A stretch of 64,000 nt of DNA from Nitratidesulfovibrio sp. (GCF_040373385.1 NZ_JBDXXH010000002.1:434001-498000), one strand, 5' to 3'. Positions 1 to 8,364 are shown, counted from the first letter of the stretch. The notes: a model not told the origin generated them from the letters alone. Translations and numbers: made by a program.

Positions 1-630
1 CACTTTCGCGCCCATGCTGGCCATTTCCAGCATCTCGTCGTACGAGACGCGGTCCAGCTTGCGGGCGGTGGAGCACAGGTTGGGATCGGTGGTGTAGACG
101 CCGTCCACGTCGGTGTAGATTTCGCATTCCACAGAGCCCAGGGCGGCGGCCAGCGCCACGGCGCTGGTATCGGATCCGCCGCGCCCAAGCGTGGTGATGC
201 GTCCTTCGGGCGTCACGCCCTGGAACCCGGCAACCACGATGACGTCGTGGGTTTCCAGTTCCTTGCGCAGGCGCGAGGCGTCGATGTCCATGATGCGCGC
301 CCGCCCGAAGGCGTCGCTGGTGGTGATGGGCACCTGAAACCCGGCCATGGAGCGGGCCTTGATGCCGGAATCCTTGAGCAGCATGGAGAAGAGCGCCACC
401 GAAACCTGCTCGCCGGTGGCGATGAGGGCGTCCACCTCTGCCGGGTCGGGGTCCACGGACCATTCATCGGCCAGGGCCAGCAGGCGGTTGGTCTCGCCCG
501 AGCGGGCGGAAAGCACCACCACCGGCTTGTAGCCGTCGCGCAGCGCCCGCCGTACCTTCTCGCGCACCTGCTTCATGCACTCGAGGTTGGCGACGGACGT
601 GCCGCCGAACTTCTGCACCAGAATACGCAT
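1..630 (-). CDS. lysC: Aspartate kinase, 5' part only (cut by window edge)
   Basis: Phosphorylates aspartate in the first step of the Lys/Met/Thr and diaminopimelate pathway, in the cytoplasm. The visible 210 residues are the N-terminal amino-acid-kinase domain. They start [13 protein letters not shown], the diagnostic KFGGTS nucleotide-binding motif of aspartokinases, and continue with [16 protein letters not shown], the substrate-binding region. The ATG at 628-630 is preceded by AAGGAAG, a good ribosome site. The C-terminal ACT regulatory domains lie outside the window, so the feedback type cannot be judged. It is the last visible gene of the minus-strand pdxJ-acpS-nnrD-CBS-tsaE operon, 93 bp after tsaE. 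Family assignment is firm. Confidence 0.95.
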   Translation of the reverse strand, partial: MRILVQKFGGTSVANLECMKQVREKVRRALRDGYKPVVVLSARSGETNRLLALADEWSVDPDPAEVDALIATGEQVSVALFSMLLKDSGIKARSMAGFQVPITTSDAFGRARIMDIDASRLRKELETHDVIVVAGFQGVTPEGRITTLGRGGSDTSAVALAAALGSVECEIYTDVDGVYTTDPNLCSTARKLDRVSYDEMLEMASMGAKV

Positions 631-646
631 ACCGCTTCCTTGTCGT

Positions 647-682
647 GCGTTGTGTCGAGCGTTGTGCCCTGCGTTGTGCCCA
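647..682. repeat. 12-bp tandem repeat, 3 copies, tsaE-lysC spacer
   Basis: Three consecutive 12-bp units beginning GCGTTGTG (647-658, 659-670, 671-682) fill much of the 93-bp spacer between tsaE and lysC. The second and third units differ by one base. This is one of many short tandem repeats scattered through this window. Confidence 0.85.
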
Positions 683-723
683 AAGCTGGGGGGCATGCAC
701 CGGGCCGGAGCCCGGCAGCGTCG

Positions 724-1365
724 CTACGTGTTCTCTCGGTCGTTCGGGGCGGCGGGGGCCTGTGTGGCCGTGTCCGCCGCATCGGGCACCGTATCCGGTG
801 CCGTTACCGGCACGACGAGGTCCGCGACCTCGTGCGCCGTCGCATCCAGTACGCGGCGTGCCACCTCTCCCCAGGCAATGGCCGTGATGAGCCTGCCGTG
901 CGCGACCGGAAGCCAGGTGAGCTCCAGCCTGTCAGGGGGCAGCACGTTGGCCGGAAGGCGTTCGGCCCATTCGACGATGACCAGCGCCCGCCGGGGGCCT
1001 TCCGTTTCCAGAAGGTCCAGCAGGGCGTCGTCCGCCACCGCCTGGGCGGCGCCGGGCGCCTGCTCCAGCCGGTAGAGGTCGTAATGGGCCGTTTCCGGCC
1101 GGGTGGGGTACATGTTGCAAATATTGAAGCTGGGGCTGCTGACCTCTGCGTTGCCGCCGCCGGGCAGCGCCTCTACCAGGCCGCGCACCAGGGTGGTCTT
1201 GCCCGCGCCAAGTCCGCCGGACAGCAGCAGGGTGCGCGCGAGGGGCTGGTCCGCAAGGGCCAACGCCAAGACGCGGCCCAGGCGCAACGTGTCGCCGGGG
1301 CCGGGCAGCCGCAGGGTCAGGCCTGCGGCATCCCCAATGGGCCGGACGGAATTCGCTGGGGCCAT
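724..1365 (-). CDS. tsaE: tRNA threonylcarbamoyladenosine biosynthesis ATPase TsaE
   Basis: ATPase subunit that works with TsaB/TsaD to make t6A37 on ANN-decoding tRNAs. The Walker A motif GGLGAGKTT is at residues 50-58, followed by SSPSFNI (76-82), HYDLYRL (94-100) and IVEWAERL (130-137), all in the order typical of TsaE/YjeE. At 213 residues it is longer than the usual 150-160. The excess is an alanine/proline-rich acidic C-terminal tail from about residue 180 that looks disordered. It starts 11 bp after the CBS gene in the same operon. The fold and function are well supported; the tail has no assigned role. Confidence 0.93.
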   Translation of the reverse strand: MAPANSVRPIGDAAGLTLRLPGPGDTLRLGRVLALALADQPLARTLLLSGGLGAGKTTLVRGLVEALPGGGNAEVSSPSFNICNMYPTRPETAHYDLYRLEQAPGAAQAVADDALLDLLETEGPRRALVIVEWAERLPANVLPPDRLELTWLPVAHGRLITAIAWGEVARRVLDATAHEVADLVVPVTAPDTVPDAADTATQAPAAPNDRENT

Positions 1366-1376
1366 GCGCCCGACGG

Positions 1377-1829
1377 CTACGCCCCAGCAAGGGTGCGCAG
1401 CACGTCCTCCTTGCCGATGACGCCCACCAGCCCGCTCGCGTCCACCACGGGCAGGGTGTGGTACTTGGAGTCCACCATCAGGCTGGCCACTTCGTCGATG
1501 GGCGTTTCCGGGGTCACCGTGATCGGGTCCGGCGTCATGGCCTGCCCCACGTTGGTGGCGGAGATCTTGCGCATCTCCTCGTCCAGGTCGCTCATGGAGC
1601 GCAGGGGGATGAAGCCGTCAAGCACGGTGAACAGCGTCGGCAGGTTCAGCTTCTTGTGCTGGGCGATAAGGTCGCTCTGGCAGATGACGCCGACAAGGGC
1701 TCCCTTTTCGTTCACCACGGGCAGGCCGTTGAACTTGCGCTGAATCATGATGCGGGCCGCTTCGGCGATGCCGGTATCCGGGGTGACGGTGACGGGGGCG
1801 GCGGTCATGATGTTCTTGGCTAGCAGCAT
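1377..1829 (-). CDS. Two-CBS-domain protein
   Basis: 150-residue protein made of a tandem CBS (Bateman) pair. The first copy is about residues 7-60 (MTAAPVTVTPDTGIAEAARIM, then a VGVICQSDL-type ending) and the second about 96-148 (MTPDPITVTPETPIDEVASLM, VGVIGKEDVL). Stand-alone Bateman modules bind adenine nucleotides and usually regulate a partner; the partner is not evident here. Its ATG overlaps the end of nnrD by 10 bp, which implies translational coupling. Ligand and target are unknown. Confidence 0.88.
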   Translation of the reverse strand: MLLAKNIMTAAPVTVTPDTGIAEAARIMIQRKFNGLPVVNEKGALVGVICQSDLIAQHKKLNLPTLFTVLDGFIPLRSMSDLDEEMRKISATNVGQAMTPDPITVTPETPIDEVASLMVDSKYHTLPVVDASGLVGVIGKEDVLRTLAGA

Positions 1830-3547
1830 GGGAAGGGCTCCTTTCGCGCGCGGGGGATGGCGTCGGCGATTTCGCTCGGGGTGTTGCCCCGCGCGGGGTA
1901 GTCGTGCAGCAGCAGTTGACCCGCCTTGGCGTGCAGGTACGCGGCAAGGCAGGCGGCCACCTCTGGCGGTGCGCCCTGCGCCAGCAGGGCACCGGCAAGG
2001 CCGGAAAGCACGTCGCCCGAACCGGCGACGGCAAGCGTGGGTGCGGCAAGGGGAATGATGGTGATGGGCCGGTCGCGCCGGGTGACGAGGCTGCCCGCGC
2101 CCTTGAGCACGAGCACCCCCGCGCAGCGCGCCGCGAAGGCCCGGGCCGTGACCGCCCTGCCGCGTTGCACGTCCGCCGTGGTCAGGCCCGCAAGGCGGGC
2201 CATTTCGCCGGGGTGGGGGGTAACAATATCCGTTTCACGCACCAAATCAAGAGAAACAAGGCCTTCCGCCAGCGGGAACAGGCCGTCGGCGTCGATGACC
2301 GCAGGGGGCCTGCCGGGCAGTGCCAGCAGGGCGGAGAGCACTTCCGCAGCTTCCGGCGAGCGGCCCATGCCGGGGCCGATCACCAGTGCGTTGCAGCGTG
2401 CCGCAAGTGCCAGCAGGCCGGGCAGGGCGGCGGGGTCCCAGGCGCGGCGTTCGCCAAGGGGCAGGGTCATCACGTCGGGGGTGGCGGCCTTGACTTCGGC
2501 GGCCAGGCCGCCGGGGCAGGCCACGGTGACCAGGCCCGCACCGCCGCGCAACGCGCCCAGCCCCGCCAGCAGCGGCGCGCCGGTGAGCCCTTCCGATCCG
2601 CCCACCACCAGCACGTGCCCGGCGGTGCCCTTGTGCATGCAGGGCGTGGGCGCGGGCAGGGCGGCAAGGCAGGTGTCGTCCAGCATGCGGTACGAGGCCG
2701 GGTGCAGCGCGCGCACGGCCTTCGGAATGCCGATGGGCCGCACGTGCAGGCGGCCCGTGTAGGGGGCGGCCTCCGGCAGGACCAGGCCGGGCTTTGCCGC
2801 CTCGAAGGTGACGGTGGCGTGAGCACGCACGGCGTCGGGGCGGGGGCGGCCCGTCAGCCCGCCGAGTCCGGAGGGAATGTCCAGCGCCAGCACGAAGGCC
2901 CGGTCGGAAAGTTCGTTGATGGCGGCCACCAGTGCCGCTTCCCGTTCCCGGAGGGTCCCGGTGAAACCGGTGCCGAGAAGGCCGTCCACCACCACATGGG
3001 GTGCCAGCCAGCGCGGGTCGGGCAGGCCGCGCGGCCACGCCCCGGCGGGGCGGAAGGGCACGCCGCAGCGTTTGGCAAGGCGGACGTGGTAGCCCGCCGC
3101 GCCGCGATAGCCGCCCAGGGGGCGGGTGTGCAGCACCAGCACCTCTGCCCCGGCGTCGTGCAGGTGGCGGGCCAGGGCGGCCGCGTCGCCACCGTTGTTG
3201 CCGCCACCCATGAACAGCAGCACCCGCAGTCCAGTGAACGGGCATGAGCCGGACGAGCAGGAGCCGGACGAGCATGAGCCGGACGAACAGGATCCGGACG
3301 AGCATGAGCCGGACGAACAGGAGCCGGACGGGGGGGCTGGCGTCCCAGGCGTACCGGCGTTCATGGCGGACGCGGCCAGTTCCGCGCGCAGCACGTGCAG
3401 TGCCTCGCGGCTGGCGTTTTCCATCAGGATGTCTTCGCGCAGGCCGAAATCGGCGCTGGCGGCGCGGTCCCATCCAGCCATTTCCTCCGGGGCGGGCAGG
3501 TCCATGTAAGGCAGGCGCCAGCGGTCGGCGGTGTCGGTCGGGGTCAT
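1820..3547 (-). CDS. nnrD: Bifunctional NAD(P)HX epimerase / ADP-dependent dehydratase, with Cys-rich repeat insert
   Basis: Repairs hydrated NAD(P)H. The N-terminal YjeF_N epimerase domain (about residues 1-270) shows GGGNNGGDAAALARHL at 114-129. The C-terminal ribokinase-like dehydratase shows VVGGSEG, VIGPGMGRS, ITPHPGEMARL and AGSGDVLSGLAG. ATG at 3545-3547 follows an AGGAG site. Between the first helix and the first strand of the epimerase, residues 74-102 are six SGSC units separated by single serines. These come from a 15-bp DNA repeat and are not part of the family. They put six cysteines in a likely surface loop. The total of 575 residues is longer than the usual 490-520. It is co-transcribed with acpS upstream and overlaps the CBS gene. 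Confidence 0.93.
   Translation of the reverse strand: MTPTDTADRWRLPYMDLPAPEEMAGWDRAASADFGLREDILMENASREALHVLRAELAASAMNAGTPGTPAPPSGSCSSGSCSSGSCSSGSCSSGSCSSGSCPFTGLRVLLFMGGGNNGGDAAALARHLHDAGAEVLVLHTRPLGGYRGAAGYHVRLAKRCGVPFRPAGAWPRGLPDPRWLAPHVVVDGLLGTGFTGTLREREAALVAAINELSDRAFVLALDIPSGLGGLTGRPRPDAVRAHATVTFEAAKPGLVLPEAAPYTGRLHVRPIGIPKAVRALHPASYRMLDDTCLAALPAPTPCMHKGTAGHVLVVGGSEGLTGAPLLAGLGALRGGAGLVTVACPGGLAAEVKAATPDVMTLPLGERRAWDPAALPGLLALAARCNALVIGPGMGRSPEAAEVLSALLALPGRPPAVIDADGLFPLAEGLVSLDLVRETDIVTPHPGEMARLAGLTTADVQRGRAVTARAFAARCAGVLVLKGAGSLVTRRDRPITIIPLAAPTLAVAGSGDVLSGLAGALLAQGAPPEVAACLAAYLHAKAGQLLLHDYPARGNTPSEIADAIPRARKEPFPCC
3246..3332. repeat. 15-bp tandem repeat (about 5.8 copies) inside nnrD
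   Basis: Units of GAGCCGGACGAGCAG or one- to three-base variants start at 3246, 3261, 3276, 3291, 3306 and 3321 (the last is partial). The period is a multiple of three, so the reading frame of nnrD is kept; on the minus strand it encodes the SGSC repeats. The same GAGCCGGA core recurs near 17222-17257. Confidence 0.92.
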
Positions 3548-3657
3548 GGAAAGCTCCTGTGCGGCATGGCATGGCTGCCGTCAGCCCCTCGGGGGCATTT
3601 GGGGGGACGGGAGTCTTCCCCCGGAAGCACCTTCACTGTCGCGTCTGGCCCGTGCGT

Positions 3658-4029
3658 TCAGCGCTCCAGCACCACCACGGCGGCGGCGGTGTCTCGGCCA
3701 TGGGTCAGCGAGACATGGGCGGCGATGGCGCCCAGCGCGGCGAAACGGTCGGCGGCCTTGCCGTGCAGCACCAGTTGGGGCTGACCCGTGGGCAGGGGGC
3801 GCACCTCTATGTCGCGCGGGCCGATGCCCTGCGAAAAGCCGGTGCCCAGAGCTTTCACGGCGGCCTCCTTGGCGGCGAAGCGCGCGGCCAGAAAGGCCAC
3901 GGGCGCGGCGGGCAGGCAGGCCAGTTCCGCAGGGTGCAGCACGCGCGCGGCAAAACGCTGCCCGTGGCGTTCCCAGGCCCTGGCGATGCGCGAAAGCTCC
4001 GCGATGTCGATGCCGAGGCCCACGATCAT
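3658..4029 (-). CDS. acpS: Holo-[acyl-carrier-protein] synthase
   Basis: Transfers 4'-phosphopantetheine from CoA to the serine of acyl carrier protein. It has 123 residues, the usual size. The magnesium-binding motifs are clear: GIDIAE with Asp8, and [12 protein letters not shown] with Glu55. [14 protein letters not shown] near the C-terminus matches the family's end. It lies between pdxJ (156 bp upstream) and nnrD (110 bp downstream) on the same strand, an arrangement found in many proteobacteria (pdxJ-acpS). Confidence 0.95.
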   Translation of the reverse strand: MIVGLGIDIAELSRIARAWERHGQRFAARVLHPAELACLPAAPVAFLAARFAAKEAAVKALGTGFSQGIGPRDIEVRPLPTGQPQLVLHGKAADRFAALGAIAAHVSLTHGRDTAAAVVVLER

Positions 4030-4185
4030 GCGTTGTCTCCGGTGTGTGCGAGCTGGTGCATCATACTATATGGTTGTTCGTCGGGGGCAGGCTTTGCTCC
4101 AGTTGGGGCGGTGTGCATACCAGGCGCTGTTTAGATGCAGGATTTGGGTTCGTCGGGACGGAGACCCCTGTCTCGGAAACAACAT

Positions 4186-4911
4186 CTACGCCGGAAAGCG
4201 GGCGATGATGGCCGCCATGTCGGCCACGGCGCGCTCGAACCCGGTGAATACCGCGCGGGCAACGATGGAGTGGCCGATGGAGAATTCACTGATGCCCGGC
4301 ACGTCCGCGAAGTCGTAGATATTGTCGTAGTTCAGCCCGTGCCCGAGGTTCACGCCAAGTCCCAGCGACCGTGCAAGGCCGATGGCCCGCACGATCTTGT
4401 CGCGTTCGGCCCGTTGGGCGGCGCGGGTGGGGGCATCGGCGAAGTGGCCGGTGTGCAGTTCGATGTACGGGCAGCCGATGGCGGCGGCGGCGCGTACCTG
4501 CGCCTCGTCCGCTTCTATGAACAGGCTGGACAGGATGCCCTGGGCGTGGATGGGGGCGAGGTACTCTTTCAGAAACGCCTCGCGCCCGGCAACGGCAAGG
4601 CCGCCCTCGGTGGTCAGTTCCTCGCGCTTTTCGGGCACCAGACAGACCATGTGCGGCTGGCGGGAGAGGGCGATGGCGCTCATTTCCTCGGTGGCGGCCA
4701 TTTCCAGGTGCAGGCGGGTCTTCAGGGTGCGGGCCATCAACTCCACGTCATGGTCCTGAATGTGACGGCGGTCTTCGCGCAGGTGCACGATGATGCCGCG
4801 CGCCCCCGCCATCTCCGCCAGATGGGCGGCGGTGATCGGGTCCGGCTCCTTGCCGAGGCGCTGCTGGCGCAGGGTGGCGACGTGGTCCACGTTGACGACG
4901 AGAACGGGCAT
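4186..4911 (-). CDS. pdxJ: Pyridoxine 5'-phosphate synthase
   Basis: Condenses 1-deoxyxylulose 5-phosphate with 3-amino-2-oxopropyl phosphate to pyridoxine 5'-phosphate. The 241-residue protein shows the family signatures [49 protein letters not shown] and [13 protein letters not shown] chose ATG at 4909-4911 over an in-frame ATG seven codons upstream because AAGGAG sits 6 bases before it and the protein then begins [12 protein letters not shown] as homologues do. It is the first gene of the operon running to lysC, about 30 bases after a good promoter. Confidence 0.96.
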   Translation of the reverse strand: MPVLVVNVDHVATLRQQRLGKEPDPITAAHLAEMAGARGIIVHLREDRRHIQDHDVELMARTLKTRLHLEMAATEEMSAIALSRQPHMVCLVPEKREELTTEGGLAVAGREAFLKEYLAPIHAQGILSSLFIEADEAQVRAAAAIGCPYIELHTGHFADAPTRAAQRAERDKIVRAIGLARSLGLGVNLGHGLNYDNIYDFADVPGISEFSIGHSIVARAVFTGFERAVADMAAIIARFPA

Positions 4912-4946
4912 GGTGACTCCTTGGGTGAACATACCGAATGTGCGGG

Positions 4947-4976
4947 ATTTTCACACCCCTGCGGGCGTGAAGTCAA
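4947..4976 (-). promoter_or_regulatory. Sigma-70-type promoter of the pdxJ operon with overlapping palindrome
   Basis: On the minus strand TTGACT (4976-4971) is followed after 18 bases by GAAAAT (4952-4947), about 30 bases before the pdxJ ATG. The spacer is almost entirely an inverted repeat: arms TTCACGCCC and GGGTGTGAA around a 4-base centre (4950-4971, one mismatch). Its position between -35 and -10 fits a repressor operator. The regulator is unknown. Confidence 0.6.
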
Positions 4977-5043
4977 GCGCGGCGCGGAGGGTGCGCGACC
5001 AGCCGGGACTTTTCCGATCCCAGGCTGCTCCATGGCCCATCCG

Positions 5044-5071
5044 TTGACGAACGGCGGGCCCGCGATGTAGG
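5044..5071 (+). promoter_or_regulatory. Candidate promoter of ugd
   Basis: TTGACG (5044-5049), 16-base spacer, then TGTAGG (5066-5071). The -35 is near consensus and the -10 is weak. It lies about 100 bp before the ugd start. The leader contains a small hairpin (CGGCGG at 5106-5111 pairing with CCGCCG at 5115-5120). Confidence 0.35.
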
Positions 5072-5169
5072 GCAGGGTGCGTATATCAGGTGACCACTCA
5101 ATCATCGGCGGCGACCGCCGCCGCTATCCTTGCATCCGCTTATCCCGCACGAAACCCAACGAGGATCGC

Positions 5170-6507
5170 ATGAACGTCTGCATCGTCGGCACCGGCTACG
5201 TTGGCCTGGTCAGTGCCGCCTGCTTCGCCGAGATGGGCAACAACATCTGCTGCGTGGACGTGAACCCCGAGGTGGTGAAAACCCTCACCGCCGGAAAGGT
5301 GCACATCTACGAACCCGGCCTTGAGGAACTGGTGCGCCGCAATCACGCGGAAGGACGCCTGGTCTTCACCACCAGCCTGGAACAGGGCCTGGAGCGCGCC
5401 CAGTTCGTGTTCATCACCGTGGGCACCCCCTCGCGCGAGGACGGATCGTGCGACCTGTCCTACGTGGACCAGGTGGCCCGCGAGATAGGCCGCCTGATGC
5501 ACCGCCCGCTCATCGTGGTGGACAAGTCCACCGTGCCCGTGGGCACCGCCGACCGGGTGCGCGGGCTGATCCGCGAGGAACTGGCCGCGCGCGGCGTGGA
5601 TATCGCCTTCGACGTGGTGTCCAACCCCGAATTTCTCAAGGAAGGCGACGCGGTGAGCGACTTCATGAAGCCTGACCGCGTGGTGGTGGGCACGGAAGAC
5701 GAGCGCTCCGCCGAATATCTGCGCCAGTTGTACGCGCCTTTCGCGCGCAGCCGCGACAAGCTCATCGTCATGGGCACCCGCAGCGCGGAAATGACCAAGT
5801 ATGCCGCCAACTGCATGCTGGCCACCAAGATTTCGTTCATCAACGAAATCGCCGGGATTTGCGAAAAGGTAGGGGCCGACGTGCGCGAAGTGCGCATCGG
5901 CATCGGTTCGGACCAGCGCATCGGCTACCATTTCATCTACCCCGGCGTGGGGTATGGCGGCTCGTGTTTTCCCAAGGATGTCAAGGCGCTGATCCACACC
6001 GCCCGCGAATCCGGGGCTGTGCCCCAACTGCTGGACGCGGTGGAAGACGTCAACGCCCGCCAGAAGGTGTCCATGGCCCGGCGCGTGCGCGACTACTTTG
6101 CGCCGCAGGGCGGGGTTGCGGGCAAGACGCTGGCCCTGTGGGGCCTGGCCTTCAAGGCCAACACCGACGACATGCGCGAGGCGGCGGCCCTGTCGATCAT
6201 CAAGGATCTCACCGCCCACGGCATGCGGGTGCGGGCCTTTGACCCCGTGGCATCCGAGAACGCCGCGAAGCTCATCGGCGACAACCCGCTGGTGGAGATC
6301 GTGCACAACCAGTACGAGGCCTGCCGGGGCGCCCAGGCGCTGCTGGTGGTCACCGAATGGAACCAGTTCCGCAACCCCGACTTCGAGCGGGTGAAGGAAC
6401 TGCTGACCGCGCCTGTGCTGTTCGACGGGCGCAACCTGTATTCGCCGTCGTTCATGGGCGAGCAGGGCTTTGCCTACTTCTGCGTGGGCCGCGCCGCCAG
6501 CCTGTAA
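5170..6507 (+). CDS. ugd: UDP-glucose 6-dehydrogenase
   Basis: Oxidises UDP-glucose to UDP-glucuronate with two NAD+, for polysaccharide or lipopolysaccharide precursors. The 445-residue protein has the Rossmann motif GTGYVG at residues 7-12, the catalytic-loop sequence GYGGSCFPKDVKAL with Cys266, and GLAFKANTDDMREAA in the C-terminal UDP-binding part. ATG at 5170-5172 is preceded by ACGAGGATCGC, and the product begins MNVCIVGTGYVG as expected. The frame is open further upstream, but that extension has no family support. It is a single gene divergent from pdxJ and ends at a strong hairpin. Confidence 0.95.
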   Translation: MNVCIVGTGYVGLVSAACFAEMGNNICCVDVNPEVVKTLTAGKVHIYEPGLEELVRRNHAEGRLVFTTSLEQGLERAQFVFITVGTPSREDGSCDLSYVDQVAREIGRLMHRPLIVVDKSTVPVGTADRVRGLIREELAARGVDIAFDVVSNPEFLKEGDAVSDFMKPDRVVVGTEDERSAEYLRQLYAPFARSRDKLIVMGTRSAEMTKYAANCMLATKISFINEIAGICEKVGADVREVRIGIGSDQRIGYHFIYPGVGYGGSCFPKDVKALIHTARESGAVPQLLDAVEDVNARQKVSMARRVRDYFAPQGGVAGKTLALWGLAFKANTDDMREAAALSIIKDLTAHGMRVRAFDPVASENAAKLIGDNPLVEIVHNQYEACRGAQALLVVTEWNQFRNPDFERVKELLTAPVLFDGRNLYSPSFMGEQGFAYFCVGRAASL

Positions 6508-6529
6508 CCGGGCGGCAGTGAAAACGTCA

Positions 6530-6561
6530 GGCCCCCGCCGGAGTTTCCGGCGGGGGCCTTT
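6530..6561 (+). terminator. Rho-independent terminator of ugd
   Basis: Perfect 12-bp stem, GGCCCCCGCCGG (6530-6541) with CCGGCGGGGGCC (6547-6558), 5-base loop, followed by TTT. It lies 22 bp after the ugd stop. Confidence 0.85.
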
Positions 6562-6700
6562 GCGTTGCGAGAGTCGGCGTATGCAGGGAGGGTGCTGCTG
6601 CCGGGCCGACAGGCAGAGACGCGGGCGCAACGGCGCGGTCCGGTCCGTTGTGTTGTTCTGCTGCCGGGCCTCGTTGTTCGGCCATGCAGGCCGCAGCATG

Positions 6701-6742
6701 CGGAAAGGGCCGCACCCCATGTTCGGGATGCGGCCCTTTCCG
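6701..6742. repeat. Perfect 14-bp inverted repeat, ugd / small ORF intergenic
   Basis: CGGAAAGGGCCGCA (6701-6714) pairs perfectly with 6729-6742 around a 14-base centre that can add three more pairs. It lies between ugd (plus) and the small minus-strand ORF at 6829-7053, so it may end transcription arriving from either side. There is no clear T-tract. The rest of the 6508-6828 gap holds only the ugd terminator. Confidence 0.6.
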
Positions 6743-6828
6743 CGTGGCCGCCACGGATGCTGGTCCGGCGGCGGGATGCCTCGGGTCGTGCCTTCCTCTG
6801 GGTCGGACCTTCCTCTGGTCGGGCCTTT

Positions 6829-7053
6829 TCAGGGGCGCCGATCGAGGCTGCGTCTACAGGATCGCAGTTGCAGCTCCTGCAGGATCAGCCGTTCGTACTC
6901 CACGGAGTGTTGCGGCTGCACGTTGAAGTCTTCTTCCAGAAACTTTTCGAGGAACTGGGTCTCCTCCCAGAAGTCGAGCAACTCCTCGTCACCGAGAGCC
7001 TTGATTTGCAGGGCGAGGGGCAGGTCGTCGGGGAAGGGGAACATATGCGCCAT
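6829..7053 (-). CDS. Small acidic hypothetical protein
   Basis: 74 residues beginning MAHMFPFPDDLPLAL. The start at 7051-7053 has GGAGGA nine bases upstream; a nearer ATG (MLPMAHM) would be only one base from the site. The middle (residues 20-45) is rich in Glu/Asp and aromatic residues (GDEELLDFWEETQFLEKFLEEDF) and should form an amphipathic acidic helix. The C-terminus is basic (RSCRRSLDRRP). There is no signal peptide or membrane segment. I do not recognise the family. The good ribosome site and biased composition support a real gene; function is unknown. Confidence 0.55.
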   Translation of the reverse strand: MAHMFPFPDDLPLALQIKALGDEELLDFWEETQFLEKFLEEDFNVQPQHSVEYERLILQELQLRSCRRSLDRRP

Positions 7054-7511
7054 CGGCAGCATTCCTCCGCATCGGTGGACGTTGTGGTGCCGGGGCGGTC
7101 GCCGGGCCGGCCGCCTGCCTCTCTCGGACGTCTCTGATCGGTCGTGCACCTGCCCGTACGGTCCGGTTGTGCCCCCGTTTCCGCAAACCATACCCCATGC
7201 CGGGCGGGGCCGCCCTGAGGCGGACCACGCTCGTCGGGTCCCTGCTGCCCGCGCGTGCATGGCACACGACCAGCACGCGGTGTGCGTGTGGCGTTACGGG
7301 GCAAACGGACTGGTTGGGCTGTGCAGCCACCTTTTACGCCACGGCGGCATGATTATCAAGCCCCGTGGCGGGAATGCGGCCCATTGAAAGGAAGATGACG
7401 CGAGTGCGTCACTTGCCTTGAAAGATGATTCCGCATAGGATTGTGCGTGCGGTCGCGGCGTTCGTCGCCCGGACTGCCGCAACTGTCGCTACCCGCACCA
7501 AGGAGCTGGTC
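7054..7511. other. 458-bp intergenic region between divergent small ORF and cheW
   Basis: No gene supported. The left part, which would hold the promoter of the minus-strand small ORF, is GC-rich and shows no convincing promoter. The right part holds the cheW promoter candidate with its adjacent inverted repeat (7396-7441). Confidence 0.5.
7396..7441 (+). promoter_or_regulatory. Candidate cheW promoter with inverted repeat
   Basis: TTGCCT (7413-7418), 17-base spacer, TAGGAT (7436-7441). Immediately upstream is a perfect inverted repeat, TGACGC (7396-7401) and GCGTCA (7406-7411) around four bases, positioned as an activator or repressor site next to the -35. This is inference from pattern only. 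Confidence 0.35.
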
Positions 7512-7988
7512 ATGGATGCAACGCAGAAGAAGCAGGATGATGAACTGCTGCAACTCGTCACGTTCAGCATCGGCGACGAGGAATTCGGGGTGGACATCCT
7601 GAAGGTGCAGGAAATCATCCGCACCATGGAGATCACCAAGGTTCCCCGCGCGCCGGAGTTCGTCGAGGGCGTCATCAACCTGCGCGGCAAGGTCATTCCC
7701 ATCATCGACCTGCGTCGCAGATTCGGTCTCGACTCCAAGAGCCACGACAAGCATACCCGCATCATCGTCATCGAGATCAACAACATGATTGTCGGGTTCG
7801 TGGTGGATTCCGTTTCGGAGGTGCTGCGCATTCCCGCGAGCACGGTCGAGCCGCCGCCACCGGTGGTTGCAGGGCTGGAGTCGGAGTACATCAGCGGCGT
7901 GGGCAAGTTGCAGGATCGCCTGTTGATCCTGCTGGACCTCGACAAGCTGCTGTCCAACGACGACATGAGCATCCTGGGCCACATCTAG
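7512..7988 (+). CDS. cheW: Chemotaxis coupling protein CheW
   Basis: Couples chemoreceptors to the CheA kinase at the inner face of the membrane. The 158-residue protein is a single CheW domain: LVTFSIGDEEFGVDILKVQEI at 18-38, then VPRAPEFVEGVINLRGKVIPIIDLRRRFGL, DSVSEVLRIPASTVEPPP and GVGKLQDRLLILLDLDKLL. ATG at 7512-7514 follows AAGGAG; the open frame extends upstream without support. It is a single gene, not in a che operon. A chemoreceptor with its own Cache partner lies 24 kb away (31638-33943). Confidence 0.95.
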   Translation: MDATQKKQDDELLQLVTFSIGDEEFGVDILKVQEIIRTMEITKVPRAPEFVEGVINLRGKVIPIIDLRRRFGLDSKSHDKHTRIIVIEINNMIVGFVVDSVSEVLRIPASTVEPPPPVVAGLESEYISGVGKLQDRLLILLDLDKLLSNDDMSILGHI

Positions 7989-8364
7989 GCATTTTCCCCG
8001 TTCTCGCACGCGCCCCGGCGGCTTCGGCCACCGGGGCGCTGCGCATTGGGCGAGGCCGTGTGGCTGGCCCCTGCGTTCCCCCGGGGCCTTGCGGAAGCCG
8101 TCGGAATGCTGCCGGTTCGGACAGGGGCCAGCCCGAAGCCAGACAGACTCCGGGCCATTGCGCCGCATGGCCGAACCGGGTAAGGTCCCGCCCTGCGCAC
8201 GGCACATGCCGTGCGCGCCACACGACAACCACGCCGTCTTCCCCCGTGCCCGCGCCGCGTCGCAAAAGGGGCGAAGCGGCCTTTTGCCGTTCACCTGCGC
8301 CCCGCGCCTTCACCGCACCCCGTCAGGGCGTGCCGGGTGCCGGACGCGCGGGCCCGGAGGCACC
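7989..8364. other. 376-bp cheW-mfd intergenic region with three inverted repeats
   Basis: No gene supported. Structures seen: a terminator-like hairpin without T-tract, GCGCCCCGG (8010-8018) with 8031-8039; 9-bp arms CCGGTTCGG (8112-8120) and CCGAACCGG (8171-8179) 50 bases apart; and a perfect 22-bp near-palindrome with 10-bp arms GCGCACGGCA (8195-8204) and TGCCGTGCGC (8207-8216). They may control mfd, whose upstream frame is open but has no start support. Confidence 0.5.

Noticed and set aside
1904..3247. 447-codon plus-strand frame opposite nnrD
   Set aside because: Antisense of a clear NnrD protein, no motifs.
3246..3332. Frameshift or assembly error in nnrD
   Set aside because: The 15-bp units keep the frame and both flanking domains are intact; treated as a real in-frame expansion, though re-sequencing across repeats would be sensible.
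5077..5169. Upstream extension of ugd
   Set aside because: No ribosome site at that start, and it would place the Rossmann motif 31 residues too far in.
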